Positions 18,189-27,931 of a stretch of DNA of 64,000 nucleotides are shown here, piece by piece; within the stretch, counting starts at the first letter, position 1, and every line of letters starts with the position of its first letter. The DNA is from an uncultured Gammaproteobacteria bacterium (GTDB lineage: Bacteria; Pseudomonadota; Gammaproteobacteria; Pseudomonadales; Pseudohongiellaceae), in NCBI GenBank assembly GCA_913048385.1, contig CAJWVZ010000001.1, positions 186,001 through 250,000 of the forward strand, read 5' to 3'. Both the position numbers and the translations under genes were made by a program. The notes below the pieces were generated by a model. The model was not told where the DNA came from and ran no database searches. It saw only the letters and a program-made list of their open reading frames with translations.

Positions 18189-18596
18189 TCAGAGATCGCG
18201 TATCTCCATTCGTTCATCACTCGCAACTACTACTTTAATCCCATCTACGGTGGTAAAACTCCTCTCCAAAAGGTCTTGTCGATAAACATGAAAAACAATT
18301 TTTTCATCTTGGGCGTCGTTATTGTTCTGCCTGTAAAGCGTCACTAGAACTGTTTCATGATCGTTTTTCCATGAGACGTATCCCATGCCGGCACTGAGGG
18401 TCAGCATCATTACTAGGAAGAGGTAAGCTCCGAATCGAATTTCTGCGTTAAGTTCATTTCTTGACTGATCGTCGGTATTAATCTTCCAGCCACTTTTGCT
18501 TAATTGCGCCGTATTTGAATTCAAGGTTTGCCGCCGTCTCAATATCAAGTATGCGACAAAAATTACGGTTAGTGTTATCAGGAGCTTTACGACCAT
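18189..18596 (-). CDS. Small two-helix membrane protein of unknown function
   Basis: 135 residues: a first helix at the very N-terminus (LLITLTVIFVAYLI) followed by basic RRRQ, a polar loop, a second helix (FGAYLFLVMMLTLSAGMGYVSW) and a C-terminal soluble part with a YRQNNNDAQDEKIVFHVYRQDL pattern. I do not recognise the family. It is convergent with the DUF4252-like gene (14 bases). Confidence 0.55.
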   Translation of the reverse strand: MVVKLLITLTVIFVAYLILRRRQTLNSNTAQLSKSGWKINTDDQSRNELNAEIRFGAYLFLVMMLTLSAGMGYVSWKNDHETVLVTLYRQNNNDAQDEKIVFHVYRQDLLERSFTTVDGIKVVVASDERMEIRDL

Positions 18597-18617
18597 CTCG
18601 TACTCTAAATTCGTGCG

Positions 18618-18647
18618 TTGACATCAATAAATGTTGAGAATTTTGAT
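18618..18647 (+). promoter_or_regulatory. Possible sigma-70 promoter of an orphan short transcript
   Basis: A perfect -35 box TTGACA (18618-18623), 18 bases, then TTTGAT (18642-18647) as a weak -10 (four of six). It points rightwards toward the terminator at 18771. Weak evidence on its own; it gains weight because the terminator has no other upstream plus-strand gene. Confidence 0.35.
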
Positions 18648-18653
18648 GGAAAT

Positions 18654-18806
18654 GGGACAGATCATAACAGTGGTTCCAGTGAAAAGGGAGTTCATTTTGT
18701 TTTGTCGAACAGTGCTAAAAGGTATGCCCTCAATACCAATGCCTTTCAGGCTTGGCTACAAAAGCATATAATCAAAAATAGGCACGTGCGTTTTTGATTT
18801 TTTTTT
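18654..18806 (+). ncRNA. Candidate small RNA or 39-codon mRNA
   Basis: The segment from the promoter-like site to the terminator would make an RNA of about 150 bases. It can fold small hairpins (GGTAT-gccctca-ATACC near 18721, GCCT-ttc-AGGC near 18741) before the terminator. The same stretch holds an ORF of 39 codons from ATG 18652 to TAA 18769-18771 (begins MGQIITVVPVKREF), or 46 codons from ATG 18631, whose stop touches the terminator hairpin. I cannot tell whether the product is an RNA, a small protein, or both. No known RNA family was recognised. Confidence 0.3.
18771..18806 (+). terminator. Rho-independent terminator
   Basis: ATCAAAAA (18771-18778) pairs with TTTTTGAT (18791-18798), with an inner GCAC/GTGC stem, followed by a run of nine T to 18806. 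The T-run is on the plus strand only, so it ends a rightward transcript; the only genes around run the other way or start after it. Confidence 0.75.
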
Positions 18807-18828
18807 AATTAACTTTTCATGGTTCTCG

Positions 18829-19065
18829 ATGTTCAAGCGATTTCTTGTGATGAAAATAATTTCCCTGTGCCAATGGCTTTTCGGCTTAATCTCTTTTATT
18901 GGCGGCATTGCGTGCGGAGTTAATATCGTTCTGATAGCGTTTCGTCCGGAAACTATATCAGTCATCAATTCTTTTATTGGATTGGGTGTGATGATGATTG
19001 CTTTAATAGCTTTGTCTCGCGTCCTCTTTTTCTCAGGTCTGCGTCGCTGGCGGGGTTCTCGTTAA
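18829..19065 (+). CDS. Small membrane protein of unknown function
   Basis: 78 residues with two hydrophobic helices (LCQWLFGLISFIGGIACGVNIVLIAF and FIGLGVMMIALIALSRVLFF) and a basic end (GLRRWRGSR). The pattern of an inside-positive tail is that of a real membrane protein; an ORF on the opposite strand (18756-18968) is less protein-like. It could start at ATG 18829 or at 18850. No family recognised. It stands just after the terminator and before ribF. Confidence 0.5.
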   Translation: MFKRFLVMKIISLCQWLFGLISFIGGIACGVNIVLIAFRPETISVINSFIGLGVMMIALIALSRVLFFSGLRRWRGSR

Positions 19066-19110
19066 CAATGATCTGACTGAGCTAAGCGAGCGGCTGCCAG
19101 TGAAACGGTG

Positions 19111-19138
19111 TATAATTTGAGACATCAGAACATCTGAT
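19111..19138 (+). promoter_or_regulatory. -10-like box and small hairpin ahead of ribF
   Basis: TATAAT at 19111-19116 without a good -35, then an inverted repeat ATCAGA-aca-TCTGAT (19124-19138) in the expected leader. Plausible promoter for the ribF-ileS-fkpB-ispH run; no FMN riboswitch pattern was seen. Confidence 0.3.
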
Positions 19139-19176
19139 TACGCCATTTTGGATAAGCCCTGGAATCATGTACTTTT

Positions 19177-20145
19177 ATGGTTATCTTCGAAGAAACAGAA
19201 GCCTTCTCTGCGCTGGAGCGCGGCTGCGTTGCGACTATTGGGAAGTTTGATGGGGTGCATCTCGGACATCAAGTAATTTTGCAACAACTTGAAGAGAAAG
19301 CTGCAAAGTGTGATCGTCCAGCCGTGGTGATTCTTATAGAACCACATCCAGAAGAATTTTTTTCTAACAAGCCGGCTGAAAGCCCAGCTAGATTAAGTAC
19401 ATTCGAGGAAAAAATAGGCCTATTGGAGAATGTCGGCATAAAGTACGTTTACAGGATGCGCTTTGATCGTGAGTTAAGCGAATTGAGTCCACAAATTTAT
19501 ATAACCAATATTCTCGTGAATGGGTTGGGTATCAATGATTTTATTGTTGGAAAAGATTTTCGCTTCGGACACCGTAGAGAGGGTGATTTTAAATTATTAA
19601 AGGATTATGGCTTGAGGTGTCATTTTGATGTTTCTGAGGCTAAGACATACCAACATGAGGGGAGGCGTGTGAGCAGCACCTATGTGAGGGAACTTATCGC
19701 GGCAGGTGATTTCAAAAAAGCCCAAGCGCTGCTAGGGAGAAAATTTTCAATGAAAGGTACAGTTTTGCACGGCAAAAAGCTTGGTCGGCAGCTTGGCTTT
19801 CCTACTTGTAATATAGATCCGCAACGTCAAAACTTGCCTTTGAAGGGAGTTTTTGCAGCTAAGGTAAGCTTCAAGGAAGTTGTTTATTCTTCGGTCGTCA
19901 ATATAGGTTATCGTCCTACCGTAGATTCGGATTCTAAGGCTTTAATAGAAGTTCATATTCTTGATTTTGACTCACAAATATACGGAGAAGAGCTTGAAAT
20001 TACTTTTGTGCAAAAGGTCAGAGATGAGAAAAAATTTGATGGATTAGAGGCTCTGAAGCTGCAAATAAAAAGTGATATTGAAGAGACACGGTTAATTTTC
20101 GGTAAGGATAATGCAGCTAAAAATACGGCCGAGCAAAATTTTTAA
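19177..20145 (+). CDS. ribF: Bifunctional riboflavin kinase/FAD synthetase
   Basis: Makes FMN and then FAD from riboflavin and ATP. 322 residues, typical length. The N-terminal adenylyltransferase domain has TIGKFDGVHLGHQ and VGKDFRFGHRREGD; the C-terminal kinase domain has LGRQLGFPTCNI, GVFAAKV and VNIGYRPTV. It opens the classical run ribF-ileS-fkpB-ispH. The ribosome site is weak. Confidence 0.95.
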   Translation: MVIFEETEAFSALERGCVATIGKFDGVHLGHQVILQQLEEKAAKCDRPAVVILIEPHPEEFFSNKPAESPARLSTFEEKIGLLENVGIKYVYRMRFDRELSELSPQIYITNILVNGLGINDFIVGKDFRFGHRREGDFKLLKDYGLRCHFDVSEAKTYQHEGRRVSSTYVRELIAAGDFKKAQALLGRKFSMKGTVLHGKKLGRQLGFPTCNIDPQRQNLPLKGVFAAKVSFKEVVYSSVVNIGYRPTVDSDSKALIEVHILDFDSQIYGEELEITFVQKVRDEKKFDGLEALKLQIKSDIEETRLIFGKDNAAKNTAEQNF

Positions 20146-20199
20146 TAAACGTTTACTTAGATTAATCCCTGCTTTTGATTTTGTGAAGAAGTGTTGACA

Positions 20200-23049
20200 A
20201 TGACAGATACAAAGAAAGAAAAAAGCGATAGCCTTAAAAACACCTTAAATCTTCCCTACACTGAGTTTCCCATGAAAGCGAATCTCTCTAGTCAGGAACC
20301 GAAGATGCTCGCGCGCTGGGCGAAGATCGACATCTATTCGAAAATTCTTGAAAAAAATTTGGGTAAACCAGATTTTATTCTGCATGACGGTCCCCCTTAT
20401 GCGAATGGAGATTTGCATCTCGGGCATGCCATTAATAAGTCTTTGAAAGACTTTGTAGTTAAATCTAAATCAATGAGTGGTTTTAATAGCCCGTTTGTTC
20501 CTGGTTGGGATTGTCACGGTTTGCCGATCGAACATAATGTGGAGAAGAAAAAGGGCAAGGCCGGCCAAAAAATCTCACATGCGGCGTTTAGGGAAGAGTG
20601 CCGGAAATATGCTACGACTCAAGTTGAGAAGCAAAAAATTGATTTCGTCCGGTTGGGAGTTTTTGCCGATTGGGAAAAGCCGTATCTAACAATGGATTTC
20701 AAGACTGAGGCTAATATTGTTCGATCCTTGGGTGTGATTGTTGATCGTGGACACCTAGTCAAGGGATACAAACCAGTTTATTGGAGCGTGGTTGGTGGTT
20801 CGGCATTGGCTGAGGCAGAGGTTGAATACCAAGAGAAAGAATCTTACGCGATAGATGTTCGTTTCAAGCCGACTGAGCTTAGGTCGTTTTTGAGCAAATT
20901 TTCTGTCTCGGATGGAGACGCCAAAGATAAAGACGTTAGCGTGGTTATTTGGACAACAACGCCGTGGACATTACCTTCAAATCAAGCCGTTTGCCTTAAT
21001 AAAGATCTTCGGTATGCGCTTTTGGATGTCCAAGTTGGTTTTAATAGGGAATACATCGTCATATCTAAAGACATGATTAATGAGGTTATGTCTCGCTATA
21101 AGTGCAACTCGTTCAAGCTTGTCGGCGAGTGCGTGGGCGCAGAACTTGAGGGTGAGCAATTGTATTCGCCACTAACGCGTTCTGCAGTTCCCGTAATTCT
21201 CGGGGAACATGTTACTACTGAGGCGGGGACCGGGTGCGTTCACACAGCGCCCGATCATGGTGTCGACGACTTTAATGTTGCGAAAAAGTATGGGATCGAT
21301 ACCCTTAATTTGATCGATAGCGGAGGTGTTTTTTCTGCAGCAGCCGGAGAGTTTGGTGGGCTGCACGTCTACAAGGTTGACTCTGTTGTTATCGATCGCT
21401 TAAAAACAGAGAACCTTCTGATTAAAGAGGAGAAGATAAATCATAGTTACGCCCATTGTTGGCGAACAAAAACACCATTGATATATCGTGCTACTCCTCA
21501 GTGGTTTATCAGCATGCAGCAGGAGGGCCTTCTAGATGAGAGTTTAATTGCTGCAGATAATGTTACTTGGGTGCCGGACTGGGGCAAAGCGCGGATAGAG
21601 CTAATGCTTAAAGGGAGCCCCGACTGGTGCGTCTCAAGACAGCGTAGTTGGGGGGTGCCTATTACTTTATTTGTCCACAAAGAAACTGGAGACCTACATC
21701 CTAATACAGCCAGTCTTATCGAGGAGATTGCTCAACGTATCGAGCGGTCTGGAATTGAAGCATGGTTTGATCTTGATTCTGCAGAGCTGATTGGTGACGA
21801 TTCAAGTGACTATGAAAAAGTCACTGATACGCTCGATGTTTGGTTTGATTCTGGTGTAAGCCATTATTCCGTTTTGTCGAAAAGAGATAATCTCAAATAT
21901 CCTGCAGACCTCTACTTAGAAGGTTCGGATCAGCATCGTGGCTGGTTCCAATCATCGTTAAAGACCGCGGTAGCGATGAATGGGACAGCTCCTTACCGAC
22001 AGGTACTAACCCACGGGTTTTTTGTTGACGCCGAAGGGAAAAAAATGTCTAAGTCGCTTGGAAACACTGTAGCACCTCAGAAAATCTTTAAGGAGCAGGG
22101 AGCGGATATACTTCGCTTGTGGGTGGCGGCGACAGATTATCGCGGCGAGATGACGGTGTCGGATGAAATTTTCAAAAGAATAGCGGATTCCTATAGACGG
22201 ATTCGTAACACGGCTCGGTTTATGCTCTCTAATTTGAATGGGTTTGATCCTGCGAAGGACAGTGTTGAAAGTGCACAGATGCTGTCCTTGGACTCATGGA
22301 TTCTCCGACAGTGCCGTGAGTTAGAGTCCGAAGTTTGTGATCATTACAGTTCTTATAATTTTCATCATATCTATCAACGAGTACATAATTTTTGCGTGTC
22401 AGAATTAGGCGGATTTTATCTCGATGTAATAAAGGACAGGCAATATACTTGTCAGAGCGATAGCTTGGCACGTCGTTCGACGCAGACTGTCTTATTGGCT
22501 ATGACGGAAATGCTTAGTCGGATGATTGCGCCGATTCTGAGTTTTACTGCAGATGAAATTTGGCAATATATTCCAGGGGAACGGGCGGAGTCTGTGTTTT
22601 TGAGTAACTTTGGCGACAGTAAATGTCACGTTGGCGCTGATTCTGATGAGTTTAACGATGCGTATTGGCGGACACTAATTGACATTCGTACAGTCGTAAA
22701 TAAAGAGTTGGAGCAAAAGCGCGCTGACAAAGAAATAAAGGCTAATCTTAGTGCAGAGGTTGATTTGTACTGTACAGCGGAGTTAGCTGAAAAACTGCGA
22801 TGGTTGGGCGACGAATTGAGATTTGTATTAATCGTTTCCAAGGCGACGATTCACATTGGTAATGGCAAAGATTCGACTGTGACAGATGTTGAGGGACTTC
22901 GCTTATCGGTGCGGCCCTCATCAAAAGAGAAGTGCGAGCGTTGTTGGCACCACAGACAAGATGTTGGGTCGAACATTGATTATCCTAATCTTTGTGGACG
23001 CTGTATTTCAAACATTCATGGTGAGGGTGAACTTCGGCGCTTCGCATGA
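20200..23049 (+). CDS. ileS: Isoleucyl-tRNA synthetase
   Basis: Class I synthetase charging tRNA-Ile, about 949 residues, bacterial type with C-terminal zinc ribbon. HIGH appears as ANGDLHLGHA, the editing domain has TTTPWTLPSNQA, KMSKS is present (AEGKKMSKSLGNTV), and the last zinc site is CERCWHHRQ...CGRC. Start ATG 20200, inside the first open codon GTG 20191. It follows ribF after 54 bases; its stop overlaps the first possible ATG of the next gene. Confidence 0.97.
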   Translation: MTDTKKEKSDSLKNTLNLPYTEFPMKANLSSQEPKMLARWAKIDIYSKILEKNLGKPDFILHDGPPYANGDLHLGHAINKSLKDFVVKSKSMSGFNSPFVPGWDCHGLPIEHNVEKKKGKAGQKISHAAFREECRKYATTQVEKQKIDFVRLGVFADWEKPYLTMDFKTEANIVRSLGVIVDRGHLVKGYKPVYWSVVGGSALAEAEVEYQEKESYAIDVRFKPTELRSFLSKFSVSDGDAKDKDVSVVIWTTTPWTLPSNQAVCLNKDLRYALLDVQVGFNREYIVISKDMINEVMSRYKCNSFKLVGECVGAELEGEQLYSPLTRSAVPVILGEHVTTEAGTGCVHTAPDHGVDDFNVAKKYGIDTLNLIDSGGVFSAAAGEFGGLHVYKVDSVVIDRLKTENLLIKEEKINHSYAHCWRTKTPLIYRATPQWFISMQQEGLLDESLIAADNVTWVPDWGKARIELMLKGSPDWCVSRQRSWGVPITLFVHKETGDLHPNTASLIEEIAQRIERSGIEAWFDLDSAELIGDDSSDYEKVTDTLDVWFDSGVSHYSVLSKRDNLKYPADLYLEGSDQHRGWFQSSLKTAVAMNGTAPYRQVLTHGFFVDAEGKKMSKSLGNTVAPQKIFKEQGADILRLWVAATDYRGEMTVSDEIFKRIADSYRRIRNTARFMLSNLNGFDPAKDSVESAQMLSLDSWILRQCRELESEVCDHYSSYNFHHIYQRVHNFCVSELGGFYLDVIKDRQYTCQSDSLARRSTQTVLLAMTEMLSRMIAPILSFTADEIWQYIPGERAESVFLSNFGDSKCHVGADSDEFNDAYWRTLIDIRTVVNKELEQKRADKEIKANLSAEVDLYCTAELAEKLRWLGDELRFVLIVSKATIHIGNGKDSTVTDVEGLRLSVRPSSKEKCERCWHHRQDVGSNIDYPNLCGRCISNIHGEGELRRFA

Positions 23050-23090
23050 CGTTTATTTCTCAACAGCTATCTGAGATAGGTAAACTTATG

Positions 23091-23582
23091 ACTCAAGCCA
23101 TGGTATCGCCGAAGATTGAGTTGGAGGCAAAAGTGACGTTGCACTTTTCTCTCTCGCTAGAGTCTGGAGACCTCATCGATTCTAATTTTGCCGACGAGCC
23201 CGCAACCTTCACTTTAGGTGATGGAAGCATGTTGCCGGGTTTCGAAGAGACTTTAATGGGATGTGAGCCTGGAAGCGAATTTACGCTGTCCTTGCAAGCG
23301 GATAAAGCATTTGGCGAGATTAATCCGCGTAATGTACATTGGTTTCCAGCAAAAAAATTCAAAGACATATTTTCGGACCCAGCAATTGCAACGGAGGTGG
23401 GAAGCATCGTTTCTTTCAAAGACCCCGGCGGAGGAGAGTTGCCGGGTGTGATAACGAAAATTAATAAAAGGTCGGTTATGGTTGATTTTAACCACCCGCT
23501 TGCGGGGAAGGTTATTGTTTTCTCGGCAAAAGTCTTATCGGTTATTCCGCCAAATGTTAATGTGGTTCACATAGGTAATTAG
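23091..23582 (+). CDS. fkpB: FKBP-type peptidyl-prolyl isomerase, FkpB/SlpA-like
   Basis: Cytoplasmic prolyl isomerase/chaperone of the SlyD-SlpA class. The core reads FTLGDGSMLPGFEETLMG, with an inserted flap domain, then PGVITKINKRSVMVDFNHPLAGK. Start at 23091 (163 residues) has AGGTAAAC upstream; ATG 23046 overlapping the ileS stop would add 15 residues. In most gammaproteobacteria lspA lies between ileS and fkpB; here there is no room for it. Confidence 0.85.
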   Translation, partial: TQAMVSPKIELEAKVTLHFSLSLESGDLIDSNFADEPATFTLGDGSMLPGFEETLMGCEPGSEFTLSLQADKAFGEINPRNVHWFPAKKFKDIFSDPAIATEVGSIVSFKDPGGGELPGVITKINKRSVMVDFNHPLAGKVIVFSAKVLSVIPPNVNVVHIGN

Positions 23583-23599
23583 ATGGTTAGGGAAAGGCT

Positions 23600-24592
23600 T
23601 TGATTGAAATAGGAACTCCACTATTGGGCGCGAGTATCAGGCTTGCTAATCCTCGTGGGTTTTGCGCAGGTGTTGATCGTGCAATTGATATTGTTAAAAG
23701 TGCGCTCGATATATTTGGCGCCCCAGTTTACGTTCGACATGAAGTTGTACACAATAAATTTGTGGTTGATGGTTTGCGCAAGCGTGGCGCTATTTTTGTC
23801 GAAAGTCTTGATGATGTTCCGAACATCGATTCTGCTGGGCGAGAGCCTATATTGATATTCAGTGCGCATGGGGTTTCGCAACAAGTGAGAGTGGAAGCTG
23901 AGCGAAGAAAACTCAAGGTGTTCGACGCGACTTGCCCACTTGTAACGAAGGTGCATTTAGAAGTCGCGAAGTTTAGTCAGGCGGGGAAAGAGTGTGTTCT
24001 CATTGGTCATGCAAAGCACCCTGAAGTAGAAGGAACTATGGGCCAGTATACTAGCGAGTTTGGTGGAGGAATTTATTTAGTGGAGTCTGTCGAGGATGTT
24101 CAAACGTTGACTGTGCAAAATCCGCAAAGTCTTTCTTTTGTCACGCAGACAACTCTATCGATGGATGATACCGCGAAGGTAATAGATGCACTCAGGGATA
24201 GGTTTCCAGATATTCAAGGGCCGCGTAAAAAAGATATATGTTATGCAACTCAAAACAGACAGGATGCGGTAAAGCAGCTTGCTCTGGAGTGCGATCTTTT
24301 GTTAGTTGTTGGTTCTCCAAATAGCTCTAATTCAAACCGATTGAAGGAGCTTGCAGAGCGTCTTGGTTGTGTTTCTTACTTAATCGATAGCGTTGAGGAC
24401 ATAAACCCTCAATGGTTCGTTGGTAAGAGACATTTCGGTATAACCGCGGGAGCATCTGCCCCTGAGATTTTAGTCGAAAAAGTGATTGAACAATTAAAGA
24501 GTCTCAGCGGAGCTGATCCGGTTGAGCTAAATGGCGTTGAAGAAAATATTTTCTTCAGCTTACCGAAAGAGCTTAGGCCAGAGCCGACATAG
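23600..24592 (+). CDS. ispH: 4-hydroxy-3-methylbut-2-enyl diphosphate reductase
   Basis: Last enzyme of the MEP isoprenoid pathway (LytB), a [4Fe-4S] protein of 330 residues. The three cluster cysteines are in [23 protein letters not shown] and [10 protein letters not shown]; also SSNSNRL for substrate binding. Start TTG 23600 with AAAGG upstream is used; the family normally begins close to [11 protein letters not shown]. Last gene of the run; it is convergent with valS 18 bases away. Confidence 0.95.
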   Translation: MIEIGTPLLGASIRLANPRGFCAGVDRAIDIVKSALDIFGAPVYVRHEVVHNKFVVDGLRKRGAIFVESLDDVPNIDSAGREPILIFSAHGVSQQVRVEAERRKLKVFDATCPLVTKVHLEVAKFSQAGKECVLIGHAKHPEVEGTMGQYTSEFGGGIYLVESVEDVQTLTVQNPQSLSFVTQTTLSMDDTAKVIDALRDRFPDIQGPRKKDICYATQNRQDAVKQLALECDLLLVVGSPNSSNSNRLKELAERLGCVSYLIDSVEDINPQWFVGKRHFGITAGASAPEILVEKVIEQLKSLSGADPVELNGVEENIFFSLPKELRPEPT

Positions 24593-24610
24593 AGATCGCA
24601 AGGTCTGTCC

Positions 24611-27379
24611 TTACACCGAGTCGAGCTCATCTTTCTTTTGCCGTAACATCGCGGAAGCCGATTTTATTTCTTGCAGTTTATTTCGTTCTTTTTCAACAAT
24701 CTTTTCGGGCGCATTTGAAACGAATTTAGGATTATTCAGTCGGCCCTCGAGGGCTTTTGCATTAATTTCTAGTTTGTTAAGTTCTTTATTAAGTCGCGAT
24801 TTTTCTGCTTCTATATCAATTAGTCCATCCATCGGCACAAGTATTTCTAAATTACCGTATAGCTGAACCGCGCTCACCGGTGCTTCCTTGGATGCCGGAA
24901 GCCAATTGATTTCCTCTAACTTAGCTAACTTCTTGAGCAGGTGCTTGTGTTGCCTGAGGCTGTTCTTATCCTCTTCATCGCTACTACGCAGATAGACAGT
25001 TATTGCCTTAGCTGGGGAAATATCCATCTCTCCCCGAATGTTACGTATTCCGACTACCACACCTTTGATCCAGTCAATTTCAGCTTCGGCTTGGAGATTC
25101 AAGTTTTCTGGAGCAACGCATGGATAAGGCTGTATCATTATGCTCTCACCTTGGATGCGTAGTTGCGAAGCGCAGCGTTGCCAGAGCTCCTCAGTAATAA
25201 AGGGCATGAACGGATGTAATAGGCGCAATATTTTTTCGAAAGTGCTCAGTAACACGTATCGTGCTGCCTTAGCCTCTGCCTGATTAGTTTCCTCATCCCA
25301 TAAGACAGGTTTAGAGAGTTCAACATACCAATCGCAGTATTCGTTCCAAACGAACTCCTGTAGATCCTGAGCCGCCGTATCAAAGCGATAATTTTCGAGT
25401 GAATGGCGCACCGCACTCAATGTTTTTTCAAACGAGCTAATAATCCAATGATCCGCGATCGACATGTATTTAATATGATCTTCTGACGAACCAATGATTT
25501 TCCCATCCGTGTTCATTTCAACATATCTTGCTGCATTCCAAATCTTATTACAAAAATTTCTATGGCCTTCAATTCGACCAAGATCAAACTTAATATCTCT
25601 TCCTGTAGAAGCCAGAGAATAAAATGTAAACCGCAGGGCGTCAGTTCCATATGCTGCTATCCCACTGGGAAAACTTGCGCGTGTATTTTTTTCTATTTGA
25701 TCAATTAACTTCGGCTGCATCATATCTGCCGTGCGTTTAGTAACCAGTTGCTCTAAATCAATGCCGTCTATTAAGTCGATCGGATCGAGGATATTGCCTT
25801 TAGATTTTGACATCTTTTGGCCGCTTTCATCGCGCACGAGCCCAGTCACATAGACTTTCTTAAACGGAACTTGGCCTGTAAATTTCAAGGTCATCATTAT
25901 CATCCGAGCGACCCAGAAAAAAATGATATCAAAGCCGGTGACTAAGACGTTTGTGGGATGAAAACGATCGAAGAACGATGTTTCATTTGGCCACCCTAAA
26001 GTCGAGAATGTCCAAAGTGCAGATGAGAACCATGTATCTAGTACGTCCTCGTCTTGGTGGAGAGTAATTTTCTCATCGAGCTTATGTGCGAAACGAATAG
26101 TTTCCTCGCTGTCTCCCACGTATACTTTCCCCTCTTCATCGTACCAAGCTGGAATTCGGTGCCCCCACCATAATTGCCGACTGATGCACCAGTCCTTGAG
26201 ATCACGCATCCAAGCAAAATAAGTGTTCTCCCAATTTTTGGGGACGAACTCAATTTCGCCAGATTCGACAGCGGTGATTGCTGGTCCCGCCAATGATTCG
26301 ACTGAAACGTACCATTGATGAGTGAGGTATGGCTCAACTATTGCACCGCTTCGGTCGCCTCGTGGAACCTTTAATCTATGAGGTTCGATTTTTTCGAGCA
26401 GACCGAGGCTCTTCATTTCCTCGACGACCTTTTTTCTTGCTACAAAACGATCGAGGCCGACATATTGCGACGGTGCCTCTTCATTTATCGCTGCATCGTC
26501 TGTCAGGATGTTAATTAGCTCAAGATCGTGCCGAAGACCCATTTCATAATCGTTAAAGTCGTGTGCTGGAGTAATCTTTACACAGCCGGTACCGAAGGCA
26601 GGATCGACGTATGTATCTGCGATAATTGGGATATTACGGTTACAGATAGGTAGTTTTACTTGCTGGCCAATTAAATGCTTATAACGTTCGTCCTCAGGAT
26701 GAACCGCGACTGCTGTATCACCCAGAAGAGTCTCTGGGCGAGTCGTTGCGATCACCAGATTTTCGTTACTATCAGCAATTGGGTAACTGAAATACCAGAG
26801 TGAGCCGTCTTCTTCTTCCGATATAACCTCTAGGTCTGATATGGCAGTCAGTAATTTGGGATCCCAGTTTACAAGTCGATTACCCCTGTAAATTAACCCT
26901 TCATTGTATAAATCGATAAATACTTTCTGGACAACCGATGAGAGCTCTTCATCCATCGTAAATCGCTCTCGAGTCCAATCTAATGATGACCCGAGGCGCC
27001 TCAGCTGCTGAGTAATAATATTTCCAGATTCATCTTTCCAGTCCCAAACCCTCTTAATAAAGGCATCTCTGCCAATCTCCGCTCTCGACTTACCCTCTGA
27101 GTTCAGTTGCCGCTCGACCACCATCTGTGTGGCTATGCCCGCATGATCGGTCCCAACTTGCCATAACGCTTGATGCCCATCCATGCGGTGGTATCGTGTT
27201 AGAGCGTCCATGATTGCATGCTGGAAACCATGGCCCATATGCAACCGACCCGTCACATTGGGTGGTGGGATTACAATGCAGTATGGTTGCGCATTTCCGC
27301 TGGGCGCAAAATAGCCGCGTTCCTCCCAGGTTTTGTACCATGCTTGCTCTAGTTCTTGAGGCTGATAGATTTTTTCCAT
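24611..27379 (-). CDS. valS: Valyl-tRNA synthetase
   Basis: Class I synthetase for tRNA-Val, 922 residues. HIGH as [14 protein letters not shown], editing domain [19 protein letters not shown], catalytic [12 protein letters not shown], and a C-terminal coiled-coil arm ([22 protein letters not shown]). Follows holC on the same strand, an order kept in most gammaproteobacteria (pepA-holC-valS). Confidence 0.97.
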   Translation of the reverse strand: MEKIYQPQELEQAWYKTWEERGYFAPSGNAQPYCIVIPPPNVTGRLHMGHGFQHAIMDALTRYHRMDGHQALWQVGTDHAGIATQMVVERQLNSEGKSRAEIGRDAFIKRVWDWKDESGNIITQQLRRLGSSLDWTRERFTMDEELSSVVQKVFIDLYNEGLIYRGNRLVNWDPKLLTAISDLEVISEEEDGSLWYFSYPIADSNENLVIATTRPETLLGDTAVAVHPEDERYKHLIGQQVKLPICNRNIPIIADTYVDPAFGTGCVKITPAHDFNDYEMGLRHDLELINILTDDAAINEEAPSQYVGLDRFVARKKVVEEMKSLGLLEKIEPHRLKVPRGDRSGAIVEPYLTHQWYVSVESLAGPAITAVESGEIEFVPKNWENTYFAWMRDLKDWCISRQLWWGHRIPAWYDEEGKVYVGDSEETIRFAHKLDEKITLHQDEDVLDTWFSSALWTFSTLGWPNETSFFDRFHPTNVLVTGFDIIFFWVARMIMMTLKFTGQVPFKKVYVTGLVRDESGQKMSKSKGNILDPIDLIDGIDLEQLVTKRTADMMQPKLIDQIEKNTRASFPSGIAAYGTDALRFTFYSLASTGRDIKFDLGRIEGHRNFCNKIWNAARYVEMNTDGKIIGSSEDHIKYMSIADHWIISSFEKTLSAVRHSLENYRFDTAAQDLQEFVWNEYCDWYVELSKPVLWDEETNQAEAKAARYVLLSTFEKILRLLHPFMPFITEELWQRCASQLRIQGESIMIQPYPCVAPENLNLQAEAEIDWIKGVVVGIRNIRGEMDISPAKAITVYLRSSDEEDKNSLRQHKHLLKKLAKLEEINWLPASKEAPVSAVQLYGNLEILVPMDGLIDIEAEKSRLNKELNKLEINAKALEGRLNNPKFVSNAPEKIVEKERNKLQEIKSASAMLRQKKDELDSV

Positions 27380-27481
27380 TTTTTTAAATCTTAGTTTTTA
27401 AGAAAACCCAATTATACCTTATGGTTTGGGCAGGTGTGTGCAAACGATAACTTTTCTTTTTGTAGAGGTATTGGTTGAATT

Positions 27482-27931
27482 TTAAATGGATACCATCTTG
27501 GGCTTCAGTCCTAATTCTTGATAGCTCCGATAGCGTTTCCGAGCAGAGGCGAGGTGCGGGTCGTCTTGCATAATGATTTCAGTTATCCGATTAAATTGGT
27601 TTGGATTAGCAAAGGGAGCAGCTTTCAGATTAATCAGTACATCAGCATGCTTGGAAGATGGAAGCTCAGTTCCTATCGTTACTTCTCCTTCGTGTGTTTC
27701 TGTATTCTCAAAACCATGAGGCACAAAACTGCTCGATGAAAAAGTCCAAAGTTTCTCATCTAGTTCCTCCAATTGCTCATGTGATTCAACCAGGATGAAG
27801 ACACTGTGTTCTAAAGACACGCCTTTTTCGGCGAGCCGACATGCAAAAGTTAGTTTGTCTGCGAGGGTCTCGCCTTGGATCTTATAAAAACTGACTTCGC
27901 TGGCTGAATCCACGTCTTGCCTGACCTTCAC
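27482..27931 (-). CDS. holC: DNA polymerase III chi subunit
   Basis: 149 residues. Chi links the clamp loader to single-strand-binding protein. Recognised by the layout FYKIQGETLADKLTFACRLAEKG, the VFILVESHEQLEELDEKLWTF block, and FVPHGF. Its GTG start overlaps the pepA stop (GTGA), so translation is coupled. Sits in the standard place between pepA and valS. Confidence 0.85.
   Translation of the reverse strand: MKVRQDVDSASEVSFYKIQGETLADKLTFACRLAEKGVSLEHSVFILVESHEQLEELDEKLWTFSSSSFVPHGFENTETHEGEVTIGTELPSSKHADVLINLKAAPFANPNQFNRITEIIMQDDPHLASARKRYRSYQELGLKPKMVSI

Noticed and set aside
18756-18968. Minus-strand ORF opposite the small membrane protein
   Set aside because: It runs through the terminator and the plus-strand frame has two proper membrane helices.
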